64,000 nucleotides of DNA, from assembly GCA_047967505.1 (NCBI GenBank), contig CM106538.1. One strand, 5' to 3'. The translations under genes and the position numbers were made by a program. Source of the stretch: Dipteris shenzhenensis (taxonomy: Eukaryota; Polypodiophyta; Polypodiopsida; Gleicheniales). A model generated the notes under the pieces. That model searched no databases. It saw only the letters and a program-made list of their open reading frames with translations, and was not told the DNA's origin. Below are positions 45,071 through 58,119 of the stretch, piece after piece (positions within the stretch are counted from its first letter, which is position 1; the number at the start of each line of letters is the position of its first letter).

Positions 45071-45480
45071 TGTTCAGAGTGCATTCAATAAATGAAAACA
45101 CAGATCACACGACGTCAACTCAGATGCAATAGGTGCAAGGAGTTGGACAAGAGACTAACAGGAGTCGGATTGCATGTAAACTGAACTAAACAATGAAAGA
45201 ACAGCAAAGGACTCGTGAATTTGCAAAACGGATATATTGTATTATGCTTCAGCAGAGATAAACAACAACTCAACCTCAAAATGGGTGGTTACAGGACTTT
45301 TATAGCTGTCCAAATCCATTCTGACTGTTATAAGTCTGCAATCAGTTATATCTTTTAGTAACAACCCTTGTTACAAAACATCATACTATTGCATTAGCCC
45401 ACTACTTATTAGTTATAGAAAGTGGTATCCACTATAGACTTAGTAACTGCCTTGTGCCACGGGACAGACTTATCCTAACA
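45071..45480 (-). repeat. Probable 3' LTR of the Gypsy element
   Basis: A 410-bp segment bounded on the minus strand by TGTTAGGATAAG and CTCTGAACA (TG...CA). It has a TATA box (TATAAAA, minus strand, 45304-45298) and AATAAA-like sequence near the far end. It lies just beyond the extra ORF, as expected of a 3' LTR. No second copy is in the window, so a solo LTR cannot be excluded. Confidence 0.65.
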
Positions 45481-45585
45481 TATGCTGACCCTGGGTTATT
45501 AGCGACATAAGTGGAGATTGAGTCTTTAACACCTGGCACTTCCGGTGGAGAGACTTTTTCTCAAAAAGTTGGAGACTCGAACCCT

Positions 45586-47723
45586 TTACTGGAAATAATC
45601 CTTCAGATCAAGCTTGAAACTATGTGTCACTGCCAGGTCAATTTCTATACTTTGACTGACAATAGGGTCAGATGTGGGCTGGTCTTCGTTTTTGTCATGC
45701 TTCTCTGCATCTACTGTATATTCTGCTACTTCTATTGTCTTAGGTGGACTAGCACACCATGATTGAGTTGGGCTACTCATAGCATCAACATTTGCAAATA
45801 ATTCACGCATCTCTGTTTCTACCTAGGCATACCGATTAACCTCTTCTGCATGGATTGTAGGAGTTTTTGAGGTGTCTGTAGGTTCTTCACATAGTATGGA
45901 AAAATTTTGCTCAAATGGCATTTGTCTTTTAGTTCCTGCCTTCACTCTTGCCCTGAGACCCTTTAGCTTGTGTGCCATAGCCTGATATGTGTAAGCAGCT
46001 GATGTGAATGCTTCATATGGGCATGTAGCAATTGTAAAAAGCTTGCTTTTAAGATTGGCCCATGCTTCTTGTGAAGTTCTGCTAAGCTGATTCTTCATTT
46101 CAGTAATATCTGTTGTTGTCATAAGCACACTGCCTACTTCTTCTTCCATTTCCTTGAGTTGTACTTCAACATTTTCAAGTGCATAGATACGGTCTTTCAG
46201 GAGTGTATTCACAATCTATAATTCTCTCTAATCAGCTCCCATTTTGTCAAGTTGAATAAAAAATTCATCCTTCATTTCTTGCAGCCATGCTTTGATAGTA
46301 GGCATGCATTCTTGTTGTACTTTGACCTGCCGTGCCAATTTTCCTATGTATCTGTTTTGTTGTTCATAGAGCTGTGGTATTCTTTAGCCATCTTTGCAAC
46401 CTCTGCATGTGCATTAGCTACCTCTTTCTCAAGTTTTGTCTGTTTGAGAAGGAAACTCTTTGCTACCTCTTTTTCTTTCTGTAACTCCTGTACTTGCTTT
46501 TGCGATTCCTGGTTCTTTTTTCTTTGCTGATCACAGTAGTCTTTCATTGTGATTAAGGCATGGTCTACCTCCATTGTTGACACTTCCTCATGTGTCCTCT
46601 TTGCCAGTGTATTTGAGATCGGGGTATCTGAAAGAATAGTAAGTTTCCGTAGCAGTGAGAAACCACCTACTGGGCTATGTGGAGGAGTATTGAGTAGGAT
46701 TCTTGGGAGGTCTTCCAGCTGCACCCATGTCTGTTTTGCTACTGTGTTTGCTTTTGGATTTAGCTTAATCTTCCTTGTTGCTGGCTTCTTTGATTTGCTT
46801 GGGAGCTTTGCTTCTTTGGCAATGGGAGTATCCCATAACGATTTTGCTAGTAATGTTCCATACACCGCTTGCATGCTCTCTTCATGTGAATAGTTGGCTG
46901 CCTCCAAATCTTGTACCAAGGCATCTTTAGGGGATCCGGGTTGTGCCTGCTCTCTTGCTTTGTATCTTGGCTGTGCCGCATTTTTGTCCTTTGCTCCCTA
47001 TATTGGATAATCACATGAGGCTTCTTAGTCAAACTTTGTGCTACAAATTCGAATAGAGCGGTGATGATTGGTGAAATCTTCAAGTGTGCATTTGTTGACG
47101 TTAAGTCCTTTTTTACAATTTCGCTCATGACCCTTGAATGCAGGATATGAGCTCAACTGATTCTGGTCCCCTTTTCGGCTACTCTGAGCAAGGAATATGA
47201 GTCGTAGCTCATTGTATTAGTTTTGACCAACAATTGCATTCTCTCCAAATACTAGATTAATTGCTGCCTTCTCCTACTGTCTTGCACATTACTAAAAAAA
47301 AAAACTTTTTGGCCGTCTTAGGCGGACCGAACTCTTGCTGCATCTCTTTTTGGCCATCTCAAGTGGACTAAACTCTATCTGCATCTCTTGATCAATATCC
47401 TTTTGATACGTTACCTCCTATTTTATCAACTATAATTGAAAAACTTCAACAATGACTTCGGGGGTAACCATTAATGTATCTATCAACTCACCTCCCATTT
47501 TTTGGAAAGACTCGTACTGTTTGAGAGCATCGGGTGAGGATTTCCAAGCCACCCAGGGCAGTGTCACATAGTGCAGCAAGCCGATCTTTTTCAGCCATTT
47601 TTGCTTCTTCTGCATGTCTAGAGATACTTTGAATCTGGGGAAGGTAGCTGTAATTATCTGCTTCTTTAGTGCTGGCTGTGGCATCTCATAGTCACTCTCT
47701 GTCTCTTCGTTTGCTTCCGCCAT
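45586..47723 (-). pseudogene. Extra ORF downstream of Gypsy integrase, coiled-coil rich
   Basis: Four or more open pieces in different frames (47723-47430, 47128-46847, 46919-46344, 46212-45586) appear to be one broken gene. The middle part is rich in Glu, Lys and Gln heptads (DQQRKKNQESQKQVQELQ), a likely coiled coil. The next piece continues LKEMEEEVGSVL. Its position between integrase and the 3' LTR matches the additional or envelope-like ORFs of Tat/Athila-type elements. No transmembrane segment is obvious, so an envelope role is not supported. Confidence 0.6.
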
Positions 47724-49110
47724 GATGGCTTTCTCTACAGCAGGGCTCTAGCATGGGCTCTTTCATGCGGGGGTCATCAGCTTCTTCTTGGGAGCCATGT
47801 CCGAGTCAAGGAGGGTGGTAGAGATGAGGAGGTCGAGGGATGGCTGTTGAGGCTGAGAAGAGATCAGGGTTGTGGGTCGGGACTTACATTTCGGTGCCAT
47901 ATGTACCAGTTCATGTGGCGTGGAGCTTGCTGGGACTGGCATTTTTTGGTTGATCTTTGTTGAGCTTACTTGTTGTCAACTGGCAGTCGGAGTTGGCAAT
48001 TGGGGGAGAGTTGCATCGAGCTCCCATCGTCGGATTATTAGAGTCCTTGTGAGGATTGCATCAGTGTCATGTGTAATTTCCATGATTGGCCGCGTTAAGG
48101 CTGGAGCTTCACATGAAAGTGGGAAATTATCCACATACTATGGGCGGTGAAGTCGTATGCTCGCATTCTAAGGCAAGAGTATGAATTGTGCATTGGATGG
48201 GACAAAATTTCCTTGGTGGTGGATAGTCGACGGGCGATAGTCAGGGGGTGTGGATGGTTGACTTACTGGAGTCGGGGCAAAGTCGGATGCTTGGCAGATG
48301 GTTGACTTACTGGAGTCGGGGCAAAGTCAGATGCTTGGCGGATGGTTGACTTACTGGAGTCAGGGCAAAGTTGGGGCAAAGTCGGATGCTTGGCAGTGTG
48401 TGCACCTTTAGTTGAAAGAGGGACGAAAGTGTTCTCATTGGCAAAAAACTAAGAGCAAAAAGTAGACCCATCAGGCATTAGAATCCCTCTAATCAACCTC
48501 GTATGTGTCAATCGGATGTGGCATGCAGCCTAAGGTTCAATCAAACTTTGGCCGGATAGATTATGGTGGAGCACTGGCGGACACGAGTCGGATATATCTG
48601 ACTGGGCCGACTGTGCTATCAGATGCCAGTCAAAGTGCATTGTCCAGGGAGTTAGACTCCTGTCGGACTACTGCTTTGATCAAATATGGCCTTTTTTGTA
48701 TGCTCCAACTCTCCTATGATGACATTATAATTAACCACTTGTTTGCTAAGATAAAATAAAATTGCCTAATCAGATAGCTTACTGCTTTGTAGTTGGTTTG
48801 AGTGTCTTGTCGGGAGGGCTGCTGCTTGATGTCAGAGCTGTTTTGTTAGGGTGGCGAAGAGATGTCCACTGTTGCTGCTACTTTTCTAGTAACCTTTGTC
48901 GCTACTGCTTCATATAGTGCTCTTTCATTGTTGCTGCTCTTGATTTCTTCCATCAGTTGTGTAAAATATTTTTGATATTGCATTATTCTCTTCATTCATC
49001 ACTACGGAGGGTTCTTCTTTGATTTTTTGTAGACTAAACAGTTGAAATCTCTTGAATCCTTGTAAGTGATTTTCTTATGCAGGTCCTTGTCTATGTGATA
49101 TACATATAGT
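47724..49110. other. Gypsy internal non-coding part with a 44-bp tandem triplication
   Basis: At 48253-48396 the unit GATGGTTGACTTACTGGAGT... followed by GGGGCAAAGTCGGATGC occurs three times, the last with an internal partial duplication. Otherwise no clear ORF in either orientation. Confidence 0.6.
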
Positions 49111-50367
49111 TTATACTTTGGAGATGCTTGGTACTATGGTAACCTGAAATGTTGAAACAGAGTGAAAATATTCTGTTGTATATGCAGAATCATGTAGAGA
49201 AATTGTATTTATTTTTGCCTTTGTTGTATGATCTTCAATGTATGGTTTCAGTCTGAAGCCATTTACTGGTTTGTCAAATGTATTACCATGGAGATCTGAG
49301 AGAAGAAATGTCCCTTGTTCATATGCCTCAATTACCCTGAAATGGACCATCATATTTGAGTTTGAATTTTCCTGGCATTTTTCATAGTTTGGTGTTGAAC
49401 ATCAACACTAAATCTCCCTATTTGAAAAGCTTAAACTTTATGTTTCTATTTTATCCATGCTGCTCTTCTTCTTTGAATAATGTCGACTGTGTGAGAGCTT
49501 GTCAATCTATCCTCATCCAATTGTAAAAGCTGATCCAATCTTGCATTGATGGAGTCTTATGGGGAAAGTTTGTTGTCAATTTCTACTTTGAGACTTTCTG
49601 CAATAAATTCCATGGGTACTACTGCCTCACATCCATACACTAGCCTAAAAGGCGTCAATCCTATGGCTACCTTGTGTGCTGTCCTTAGTGCCCAAAGTAC
49701 TAAGTCTAAATGTTGATCCCAATCCTCTAGATGATCAACAATGGTTCTTCTGTAAACCTTTTTCATTACCTTGTTTGTACTCTCAGCCAAACCATTGGCT
49801 TGTGGGTAATATGCTGTATACTTTTTGTGCAACATCATGTGCATTTTCATCATCTTTTTAATTGTTTTATTTATGAAATGGGTCCCTCTATCAGATACAA
49901 TCTCAATTGGAACACCAAATCTAGTAACAATATTATGGTAGAGAAAATGTGCAACTGTTCTAGCTTTACATGTTTTGAATGCAACAGCCTCTACCCATTT
50001 TCTGCAATAATCAGTAGCACCAAGTATATATTGATTACGTGAATATTTTGTTGGACTTGATTGGTCCAATAAAGTCCAATCCCCACTTTTGAAATGGACC
50101 CAATGGAAGGATGGGTTCGTGTGGCATCTTGTCACTATCCATTGGTCTATCGTCTCTTTGGCAAGGTAGGCATGATTTTGCATAATTGCGGGCATCCTTT
50201 AACACTATGGGCCACCATAATCCAGCCTGCAAGATTTTCTTGCCTGTAATATCTCCTGAGAAGTGACCTCCTACTGTACCTCCATGTGCTTCTATTAATA
50301 TAGCTTTTTGCTCATGGTCCTGGACACATCTCTTGATGACCTGATCAATGCCCCTTCTGTACAACAC
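49111..50367 (-). pseudogene. Gypsy integrase region
   Basis: The zinc-binding N-terminus (GGHFSGDITGKK, then CLPCQ; an HHCC arrangement) lies at 50367-50035. The catalytic core follows at 50195-49557 with ILGATDYCRKWVEAV, FGVPIEIVSDRGTHF and YPQANGLAESTNKV, placing two Asp and a Glu. A C-terminal piece at 49353-49111 has the DLHGNTFDKPVNGFRLKPY signature. A frameshift lies between the zinc region and the core, and stops precede the C-terminal piece. Confidence 0.85.
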
Positions 50368-50415
50368 TCTAGTAATGATAAGAAAAGGTATGCTTTACAA
50401 CACTAACTTCTTTCT

Positions 50416-50916
50416 TTAATTTTGATTCATTGTTTCTAGGATTAGTCCATCAATGAGGAAAAATAACATTTTGTCATACCAGTTTGGCTGCTCATCAATT
50501 CTTACCATGAACAAATTTGCATCAGAAAGTTCATCTGGTATACCTGTCGGAGGCTCTCCTGACTGCAGCCTGCTCAGACAATCTGTAATTGCATGCTGTT
50601 TCCCTAGTCTATGGACAATTGTGTAGTCAAACTCTTGCAACAATAGCATCCATCTTGCTAATCTTCCTGTTAGATGCTGTTTGTTGACCAAGTAAATTAA
50701 AGCCTAGTGGTCAACATGAAAATGTACTTTGTTAGCCAAAAGATAATGTCTAAATTTATTCAAAGCATACACCATACCAAGTGCTTCTCTTTCTATTGTT
50801 GCATAGTTCTTTTCATGCTTTGTCAGGATTCTGCTTGCATAAGATATAGGCCTGAACCACATAGGTGATTGTTGTTGCATGAGGACTGCTCCCACTACTG
50901 AATCTGATGCATCCAC
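50416..50916 (-). pseudogene. Gypsy RNase H region
   Basis: VDASDSVVGAVLMQQ with ISYASRILTKHEKNYATIEREALGMVYAL is the usual plant Gypsy RNase H. A TAG in HFHVDH*AL splits it, and LTGRLARWMLLLQEFDYTI with ADCLSR-like ITDCLSRL completes the domain. Confidence 0.85.
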
Positions 50917-50949
50917 AAAGACTTCAAAAGGAAGAGACCAATTAGGAGG

Positions 50950-51870
50950 CTATAATACAGGAGCAACCATCAGTATCTTCTTTAGAATGTTGAAAGCTTG
51001 TTCTTGAGGAGTGTCCCAGATGAATGGTTTAGTATCCCTTGTGAGTTTAGTGAGAGGATAACAGATATCAACAAGGTATCTCAGAAATCTGTAGTGCCAT
51101 TTTATTTGGCCAATGAATCTCTGTAGTTGCTTGACATTTTTTGGAGCTTTAGCATTCTGGATTGCTGAGACCTTGTTAGGGTCAATCTCCATGCCTTGTT
51201 GTGAGATAATATGTCGCAGTAGAATACCTCTACTAATAGCAAAAGCACATTTTGCTGGGTTTAGACCAGCAAATCTTTAGTTAGCAAAGCATAATTACAA
51301 GTGATGCAAATGATCTATCCTTTTTCCAAATACTAAGAAGTCATCCATAAATACCTTCATGAATGAGGTCACGTACTGTGCAAATACCTCTTGTATATAT
51401 TTTTGGAAAGTGGGTGGTGCATTTTTCAATACAAAGGTCATGACATTGGATGCAAATGCACCCCATTCTGTTACAAATGCAGTTTTATCTATGTTTTCTA
51501 GAGCCATTCTGATCTGGTTATACCAACTGAAATCATCTAAAAAACTATAAATCTCATGTCCAGCCACAGCATCAAGCAATGAATCACAAAATGGAAGAGG
51601 GAATGGATCAGTGATGGTTGTTGCATTCAACTTTCTGTAATCAACACATATTCTCAGTTTCCCATATTTCTTTGGAACAATAACAATTGGAGATAACCAT
51701 GTCACATGTGTTAGGGGATATATGAAACCAACCCTTAGCAACTTGTTAATTTCCTCCTTTACCAACTTGGCATAATTTGTATTCATTGTATATCTCCCTT
51801 GAATGATTGGTACTACATCAGTCTTTAGATTTATTCTATGTTGACAGAATGATGGATCTACCCCCTTCAT
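50950..51870 (-). pseudogene. Gypsy reverse transcriptase
   Basis: The segment at 51870-51295 carries LRICVDYRKLNATT, FPLPFCDSLLDAVAG, YSFLDDFSWYNQI and the active-site box VFMDDFLVFG. 51192-50950 continues with MEIDPNKVSAIQNAK and LQRFIGQIKWHYRFL (thumb and connection). Two stops separate the two parts. Residues at the polymerase centre look intact even though the frame is not. Confidence 0.88.
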
Positions 51871-52298
51871 ATCAGTGTAATGCCATGCAAAAATGTCCTT
51901 GTACTGGCCTAATAACTTTGAGAGCCACTTTGAATGGTGCGGGGAGATTTGTACTTACCATGACAAATGTCCTTCTACTGGCCTAATAACTTTCTGAGAG
52001 CCACTTTGAATGGTGGGGGGAGATTTGTACTTACCATGACTGTTTGTGGGTTGTCATTGTCTCCCAAATTTATTTCTTCCAAGTGATCTTGTCTTACCCT
52101 AGCACTCCTTTGCATTTGCTCTTCAAACTGAATTTTTGCTTCTTGAATTGCTTGTTCTGGTGATGTAGAAGCAAGAGATATTTTTGCATCGATGTTGTCT
52201 GCATTTATATCCTTTTTTATAGATTCTGCTGTTAGAAGCTTTTTTTACTGTGTTTCGATTCTATTCTGTCCTGCAGCAGCTGGAATTGTATCATCGGA
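51871..52298 (-). other. Protease-RT spacer with a 74-bp tandem duplication
   Basis: At about 51890-52039 the stretch from AAATGTCCTT to TTTGTACTTACCATGAC is present twice with small changes. No domain is identified between protease and RT. Confidence 0.6.
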
Positions 52299-52760
52299 CT
52301 AATATTTTTGTTCATCCAGATCAGCATATTGATCAATAATCTTCACAACATAAATTTCAAAAATAGGGAAGATAGTGGGGTTCCTTTTGAGAAAAATTTC
52401 TTCCACATCTTCATCAGTAACTTTGATTTTCTTTTTTTCCTTCCTGACAGTGATTCTCTCTGAGCCCCAATCTTGCTTGACTTTGGTAGCTCTCAACCAT
52501 GGCCTACCCAATAGCATGGTGTAAGCATAATCTTTTTCCTCCATTCTGAGTACCACAAATGTAACTATGAATGTCATACCCATGATTGTAATTTCTTGCC
52601 CTCTCAAGGTTCTAAGAGGTTGGATTCTTCTTTGGTCAGCCATCCTCACTTGGAATGGTGATGGAACCAGCTCATTATAGCAAAAAATTTTAAATATATC
52701 CTCTGATAGAATATTCACACTTCAACCTCCATCAACTAAAACTTTTGGAATTTTCTGCCT
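52299..52760 (-). pseudogene. Gypsy aspartic protease region
   Basis: VLVDGG followed by a stop and SVNILSEDIFK gives the Asp active-site neighbourhood (Asp codon at 52733-52731). YAYTMLLGRPWLRATK is the conserved downstream ILGRPWL-type motif. The stop directly after the active site shows inactivation. Confidence 0.8.
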
Positions 52761-52899
52761 TTTGTATATGACATCAATGAGTGGTACTTGATAGTCCACA
52801 TCTTCAATTGTAGATGTATAAATGTCTGGAGTCTCTTCTTCATCATCACTTGCTTTATAATCTTTGCATGTATCTGACTCTTGTGTTAGCAATCCCTTG

Positions 52900-53880
52900 C
52901 AAATCTAATATTTGAAGGCTAGGACCAAGTTCAATAACTGGTCAAGAGTGATTTGAACTTGGGACTCCATAAGCTTTTAGTAAAAGAGTGTATGGTCTTC
53001 TTATTTTGTATCGATGTCTTCTTTCTGCTTATTGTCTGTTGTCACAGGCATCTGACTTTTTTCTACTGTGGTGGAATGTAGCACATCTTGAGGTTCTGCT
53101 GTTATATCTGTGTTTTGCCTTTCTGGTGTTTTTGACCCTGTTCTGACTGGTTCTGACTGGTTCTGACTGCAGAATGCATATGCTGTTTTGCAGATGTGTC
53201 TTGTTCTAAGGAAGCTTTTTCTATGTAGTTTCTATCATTGCAATTTGTTCTGATGGCTATTGACTACTTTGAGGAGCTTTAGCCTAATTGTCATCTTTGG
53301 TTTGTTGTACAGACGTCTTGCTGTCGGATCTATTTATATTAACTGATCCCTTTGCCTTTGTTAATGTGATGCTCTTTCTTGACATCCTGGGAAGCATTGT
53401 TGGCAAGTACTTGTTGCAATGCTTTGTTTCTTGTCTCATTTTGATTAGGCCAATTCATTGCCTTGGCATTGTCTCTTTGTGTTTCTCCCAATCCTTGTAG
53501 AGGCTTTGTGTTTTTTGACCTTGTAATTGCTAATGCATGAATAGTATTTTGTCTTTGCTGATTGTTGTAACTGTTATCCAGATTATGAGGAGCTATATAT
53601 ACCATATTCACTCTTGGAGGTTGTTGTTATTGACCATTTTGATTGTTTCTCCCATCATAATGGATGATTTGCATACCTCTTTCCCCACGGTGTTTACACC
53701 AAAGTTCACATTGTAGGCCTTGCCTATGGCCATCAATGCCACAATAAGTCCATGCCTGGGTTTGTCCTTACTATTGTTGTTGTTGATTTCCCCATTGTTG
53801 CTGAATTTTCCTTTTGGGGGTTGCACTTGGATATCTTTGTTGGGCTAGCCTTGCTACTGCTACTTGATTGGCAGGTATAG
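52900..53880 (-). pseudogene. Gypsy gag remnant
   Basis: Gln/Asn-rich pieces at 53826-53608 and 53611-53339 flank, in another frame, a knuckle-like CGIDGHRQGLQCELWC near 53750-53697. The N-terminal gag is missing. The LINE begins within about 20 bases of the last recognisable part. Confidence 0.5.
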
Positions 53881-53889
53881 TTGGCAAGT

Positions 53890-54700
53890 GGTTGACAGGC
53901 ACTTTAGGGGGTTCCTTTGTGTGCAAAGTTCATTATGCAACACGTGGTTTCTTTGAGGTCATTCTTACTAATGAGGAGCATAAGCAGATGCCCTTAGGGC
54001 ATTCTCCTCTCTTATTTGGATAGCAGATGGTGCATGTCTTACCATGGTCCCCAACTAAGGATTGTCAAGCCCTGATTCGACACATATGCCCAGTTTGGAT
54101 GGAGGTGGTGGATTTTCCTTAGTGTTTGGCTTTCCTGTTGCCTAAGATTGCAGCTTCTTTAGGCAAGGTGGTCTGTCCTCTGAGACCAAATGAGAATTCA
54201 AACAGATTTTGTATTTTATGGGACACTAATAATCCCACACCTGAGTCTTATTCAGTCACGCTCAATAATGTTTTGATGGGCAATGCTTTCTACAAGCTCA
54301 ATGGGGTCTTTTTGTAGGAGCTTGTTTTGACTGTAAAAAATTTGGGCATATGGCATCACAATGCCCCTTGCACTTGCAGAAATTGTCCAAAGATTCAATG
54401 TCTATTTTTCAGCAAAATAAGGATAGTGTTGTTTCTACTATGACAAAAACTAAAGGGATAAACAGGTGTATGTTTCTCAAGACAAAGGTAAAGAGCCGGC
54501 TATTGTTAATGGGAATGCCTCTCCTTTAGTATCTACAACCTCTCAATCTAAAGGAAAGGAGAAGACCTTGCAGGAAGTTTGGCAGACTCCGAGGAAAACT
54601 ATCACAGCCAGAAGACCTTTGCCTTCACGCACTCGGAGTGGTACTTCTTTTAATGGCCACACCCCTCAAGAAAATTCTAGTGTGGGCATTACTTAGGTTG
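53890..54700 (+). pseudogene. LINE ORF1 (gag-like, CCHC zinc knuckle)
   Basis: GSFVCKVHYATRGFFEVILTN and LRPNENSNRFCILWDT precede GACFDCKKFGHMASQCPL, a perfect CX2CX4HX4C knuckle at about 54319-54366. This is typical of plant L1 ORF1 proteins with a DUF4283-like N-terminal domain. A Ser/Lys-rich tail follows to 54696. Several stops (for example at 53978 and 54316) break it. Confidence 0.75.
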
Positions 54701-54898
54701 CTGTAATAGCCAATGGAACCCTCTTCCCAGAGCAGGATATTGTGGGTTTGTTGTCTTCTTCACAAACTTTGGTGACACCTCAGGATAGGGGCCCTGACCT
54801 TAAGGTGGACATGCAATCTTGATTTCTTTGTTGTCCTTTGTATATACTTTGTAAATATGATGTCACATCTTAACTGTTTAACGATTACTATATAGGGT

Positions 54899-55862
54899 TT
54901 GTGTGATACTATAAAATGGAAGTTGGTATGGGGGTATCTAAATAGTTTCAGGCCTGACATTGTGACTATGCAAGAGCATAATCAACACATGTATGCTGGA
55001 CAGCAGGGTCTTTTTAATGGATATGATATTTTTTATGCTAGGCAGCATTCTTTCTCGAGTGTAGCATTTTCTATAAGGCATGACTTGCAGCTTTTAGTGG
55101 CATACAATGATGCAAATGGCACATGGATGGTTATGCAGTATCTAATTCAAGGCGAGATTTTCGAATTTCCCTCGGTTTATGCCCCGCAATCATCTCGTGG
55201 TAGAGGTCTGATATGGGAGGATATGCAGAGCTATCCCTGGCATCATTATGCTTTCATTTGTGTGATTTTAATAATGTGCCTCAGCCAAGAGATAATACAT
55301 CTGGTAAGGCACATATGTTGGCTATGAATGGGATCATTGGTCTCATCTTTTGCTTCAGCTTCGACTAGTTGATCTATGGAAAGAAATTCAGCCTTTTTTG
55401 CCAGGCTTCACTTTTTAGCATAATGCAACTTCCTCATATCGGGCATGCATAGATAGTTGGTACAGGGTCAATCCACAACATTATGACATTTTGACCACAA
55501 AAACGTGGGTGGATTACACTTTTGTGCATGCAGATCATGCCCCTCTATGGTTGAGTATTTCTTTCAATGACATGCCAGATGATCGCCTATCACACAAAAG
55601 GATGCTTATCGTGAACAACAGTTACTTGCAGCATGATGCCTACAAGGCTTTGGTCTATGATGCATGTCAACCTCTTTCTCGTCAAAGTCTCATTGACTTA
55701 GACTATGCCTGGACTGCTTTTTTTGCCAGAATGCAATATGTTATCAGGGATTATGGAAAAAATTACATGAAAAATTTGAGGGCAAATGTGGCTCGAGCAA
55801 AACAAAATTATCAATCATTAACTGAGCTAAGTCATTCCAGGTCTCTCCAGGGAAGAAAATGA
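54899..55862 (+). pseudogene. LINE endonuclease domain
   Basis: LNSFRPDIVTMQEHNQ (Glu of the QE motif), VYAPQSS, and further on VDYTFVHADHAPLWLSI (the S/A-DH-x-P-L motif) mark an APE-like endonuclease that nicks target DNA for target-primed reverse transcription. A break around 55325-55490 removes open frame between the halves. The segment up to 55862 is the linker toward the RT. Confidence 0.75.
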
Positions 55863-56186
55863 CTTGATCTGTCAAGCTAGATTTTGCTTGCAAAGTAATG
55901 ATCTCAGGAAAGTATCTAAATGGGAAACCCATGCGAGGCAGAGAGCTTTTTTGGATAAGGTTGCTCATCTAAGGAATTTTTTAAAAGTTTACATTCCAAG
56001 AAGCAATCCTCAAATATCTGTTGTACTCTGATGCCTTCCTCTCGGGCACAACTTGCTGCAGCATGTGTCGCTCATTTCTCCACAAAGTTTGGCATGGTAG
56101 ATCTTCCCTCTCGAGAGGTTATTTCAGCAAGATCTGAGCTCCTTCGTTATGTTTCTCCCATTGTTTCTCCTACATAGAGTGTCAAT

Positions 56187-57230
56187 TTGGAAGTGCCTTT
56201 CAATGAATGGGAGCTATTTGATGCTTTGAAATCTTGTGGTAGATGGAAATCTCCAGGATGGGATGGTCTCACTATTGAGTTCTTTCTTGCATACTGGGAT
56301 ATTGATGGTCTCACTATTGAGTTCTTTCTTGCATACTGGGATATTCTTAAGCTGCCCCTCTTATGCATGATCAATTCTGCTTGGGAAAATAAAGCATTTG
56401 CCACATTCATGGAAAAAGGGCATTGTCAAATTACTTCCTAAAAAGCAAATATGTGACTGCTTGGCTGATTGGAGGCCCATCACTCTTATGCCTGTTATTT
56501 ATAAGATCATCACTAAAATGGTGGTTGATCGCATTAAAGGATATCTACATAATGGCCTTCATCCTGCTCAGTATGGTTTTGTTCCTCGCTAGCATATTAC
56601 AGATAATATTGCTAATGCATATGTTGGCATAGAATATGCCAAATATACTGAGTAGGATGTTTATTACTGTAGGTTGATATTGCCAAGGCTTTTGACACAA
56701 TCTAATGGGATTTTATTGCTCAGACTATGCAAGCATTGGGTTTTGGTGCAAAATTGCAGCACATTATTTATTGGCTTTATAGTGACACTCAGGTGGCTTA
56801 TATACTATCTGAGGATCTTTCTGAAGCTTGGACTCTTTGGTGTTCGGTTCAGCAAGGCTGTCCACTTAGTGCCTTGCTTTATCCCATTCCCATCCTATGC
56901 TGCAATATATGGATCATTTGGTTGCCATGGACATGCTTCATGGATTAGAAATTTCGAGGAGTGGTACTATGATTGCTCAAGCATATGCTGATGATTCCTT
57001 TTTTACTCCTCAAAATACACAATAGGATCTCTCTTCTTTGATGTATGCCCTCTCTCTTTATGGTTTAGCTACTAGTCTTCATGTGAATTTTCAGAAGTCC
57101 AGGCTCTTGCCTCTGCTTTCTAAAGATTGGTGTTCTCCTTTATGGCCGAGTGACATTATCCAACCTACTCAGTTGATCCGTCATCTTGGTTACCCTCTTG
57201 GTTGGATGATCACGCATCGTTAGCAAGTTC
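56187..57230 (+). pseudogene. LINE reverse transcriptase
   Basis: SPGWDGLTIEFFLAYWDI is followed by an exact 42-bp internal duplication (56262-56345). Then come WKKGIVKLLPKK, DWRPITLMPVIYKI, LHPAQYGFVP, VDIAKAFDTI, VQQGCPLSALLYPI and the active-site box AQAYADDSFF (about 56976-57002), in more than one frame. These are the ordered RT motifs of L1-type elements. Confidence 0.85.
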
Positions 57231-58119
57231 ATTGGGTTCTTGAAAAAATAAAAAAGAAGCTGGATTACTAGAATCTTGCTACTTGGCCCTTGCATGTTAG
57301 GCTTCATATTGTGCAATCTATTTTGATGGCATATATACAGTTTTATCTGCCTTTGATTATGTTCAACAAAGGGGATTTGACAGTTTTCATGTCCATGGTT
57401 TGGAGACTTTTTGGTGCTCCAAACATGGAAAGAAGAGTTTGCATTTGCTTTCTATGCAACATTTGGGTTCACCTAAGATGCATGAAGGCCTCAATATTCT
57501 GAACCTTCATGTGCACATTCTGGCTCACAAGGGCAATATGATGCTGCAATTTCTGCAAGGATCACAACCATGGGTTGCCATGATACGTCACTTGCTTTCT
57601 CAGATTACTACCTTTGCTTTTGGTTTTTGGTAGCCCACTCCCTGGGATTTCCTTTTCGGTGCTCTTCAAGGGAAAATCAAAGGTTGCCCTCTAGTTTCCA
57701 ATATGTTGATGGATTGGAAACATGTTTTTTCGCACTTGGAATGGGATGGCCGGGATACTTTACAGGTTAATTCCTTGAGGGCTTAAAGTGTACACTGGTC
57801 TTAGGTCTTTTCCCCTCCGCTGGCTTTGCAAGAGCCTCAACAGTCTTATTTTTTGAGTCTAAAGGGGATCCTTTTGGTTTTAGATATTGTTCATGATGAT
57901 GGGACCCTCTTTCTTTCCCTCAGGCTGCAGTAACATATAGTCTTGGATTGCATTATCGTCCGGAGGTCTGGCATAAGATTATCTCCTTGATTCAGAATTT
58001 TACTCTTGTACCTGCTTTGGAAGTGGAGGATCGACTGCATGACGGGACTCTTCATTTGCCAGGATCGACATGTCGTCCTTTGCAGCTGTCCAATATTACA
58101 GTTTCGCCACTCTATAAAG

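Larger units (their letters stand above)
45071..53880 (-). mobile_element. Gypsy (Ty3-like) LTR retrotransposon, 5'-truncated and decayed
   Basis: Reading the minus strand from high to low coordinates gives gag, protease, RT, RNase H, integrase, an extra ORF and a 3' LTR, the Gypsy order. The RT box FMDDF and the presence of an ORF after integrase fit the non-chromodomain Tat/Athila side of plant Gypsy elements; no chromodomain is visible. The 5' LTR and gag start are missing; the LINE at 53.9 kb lies against the break. Many stops and frameshifts show that the copy is dead. Confidence 0.85.
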
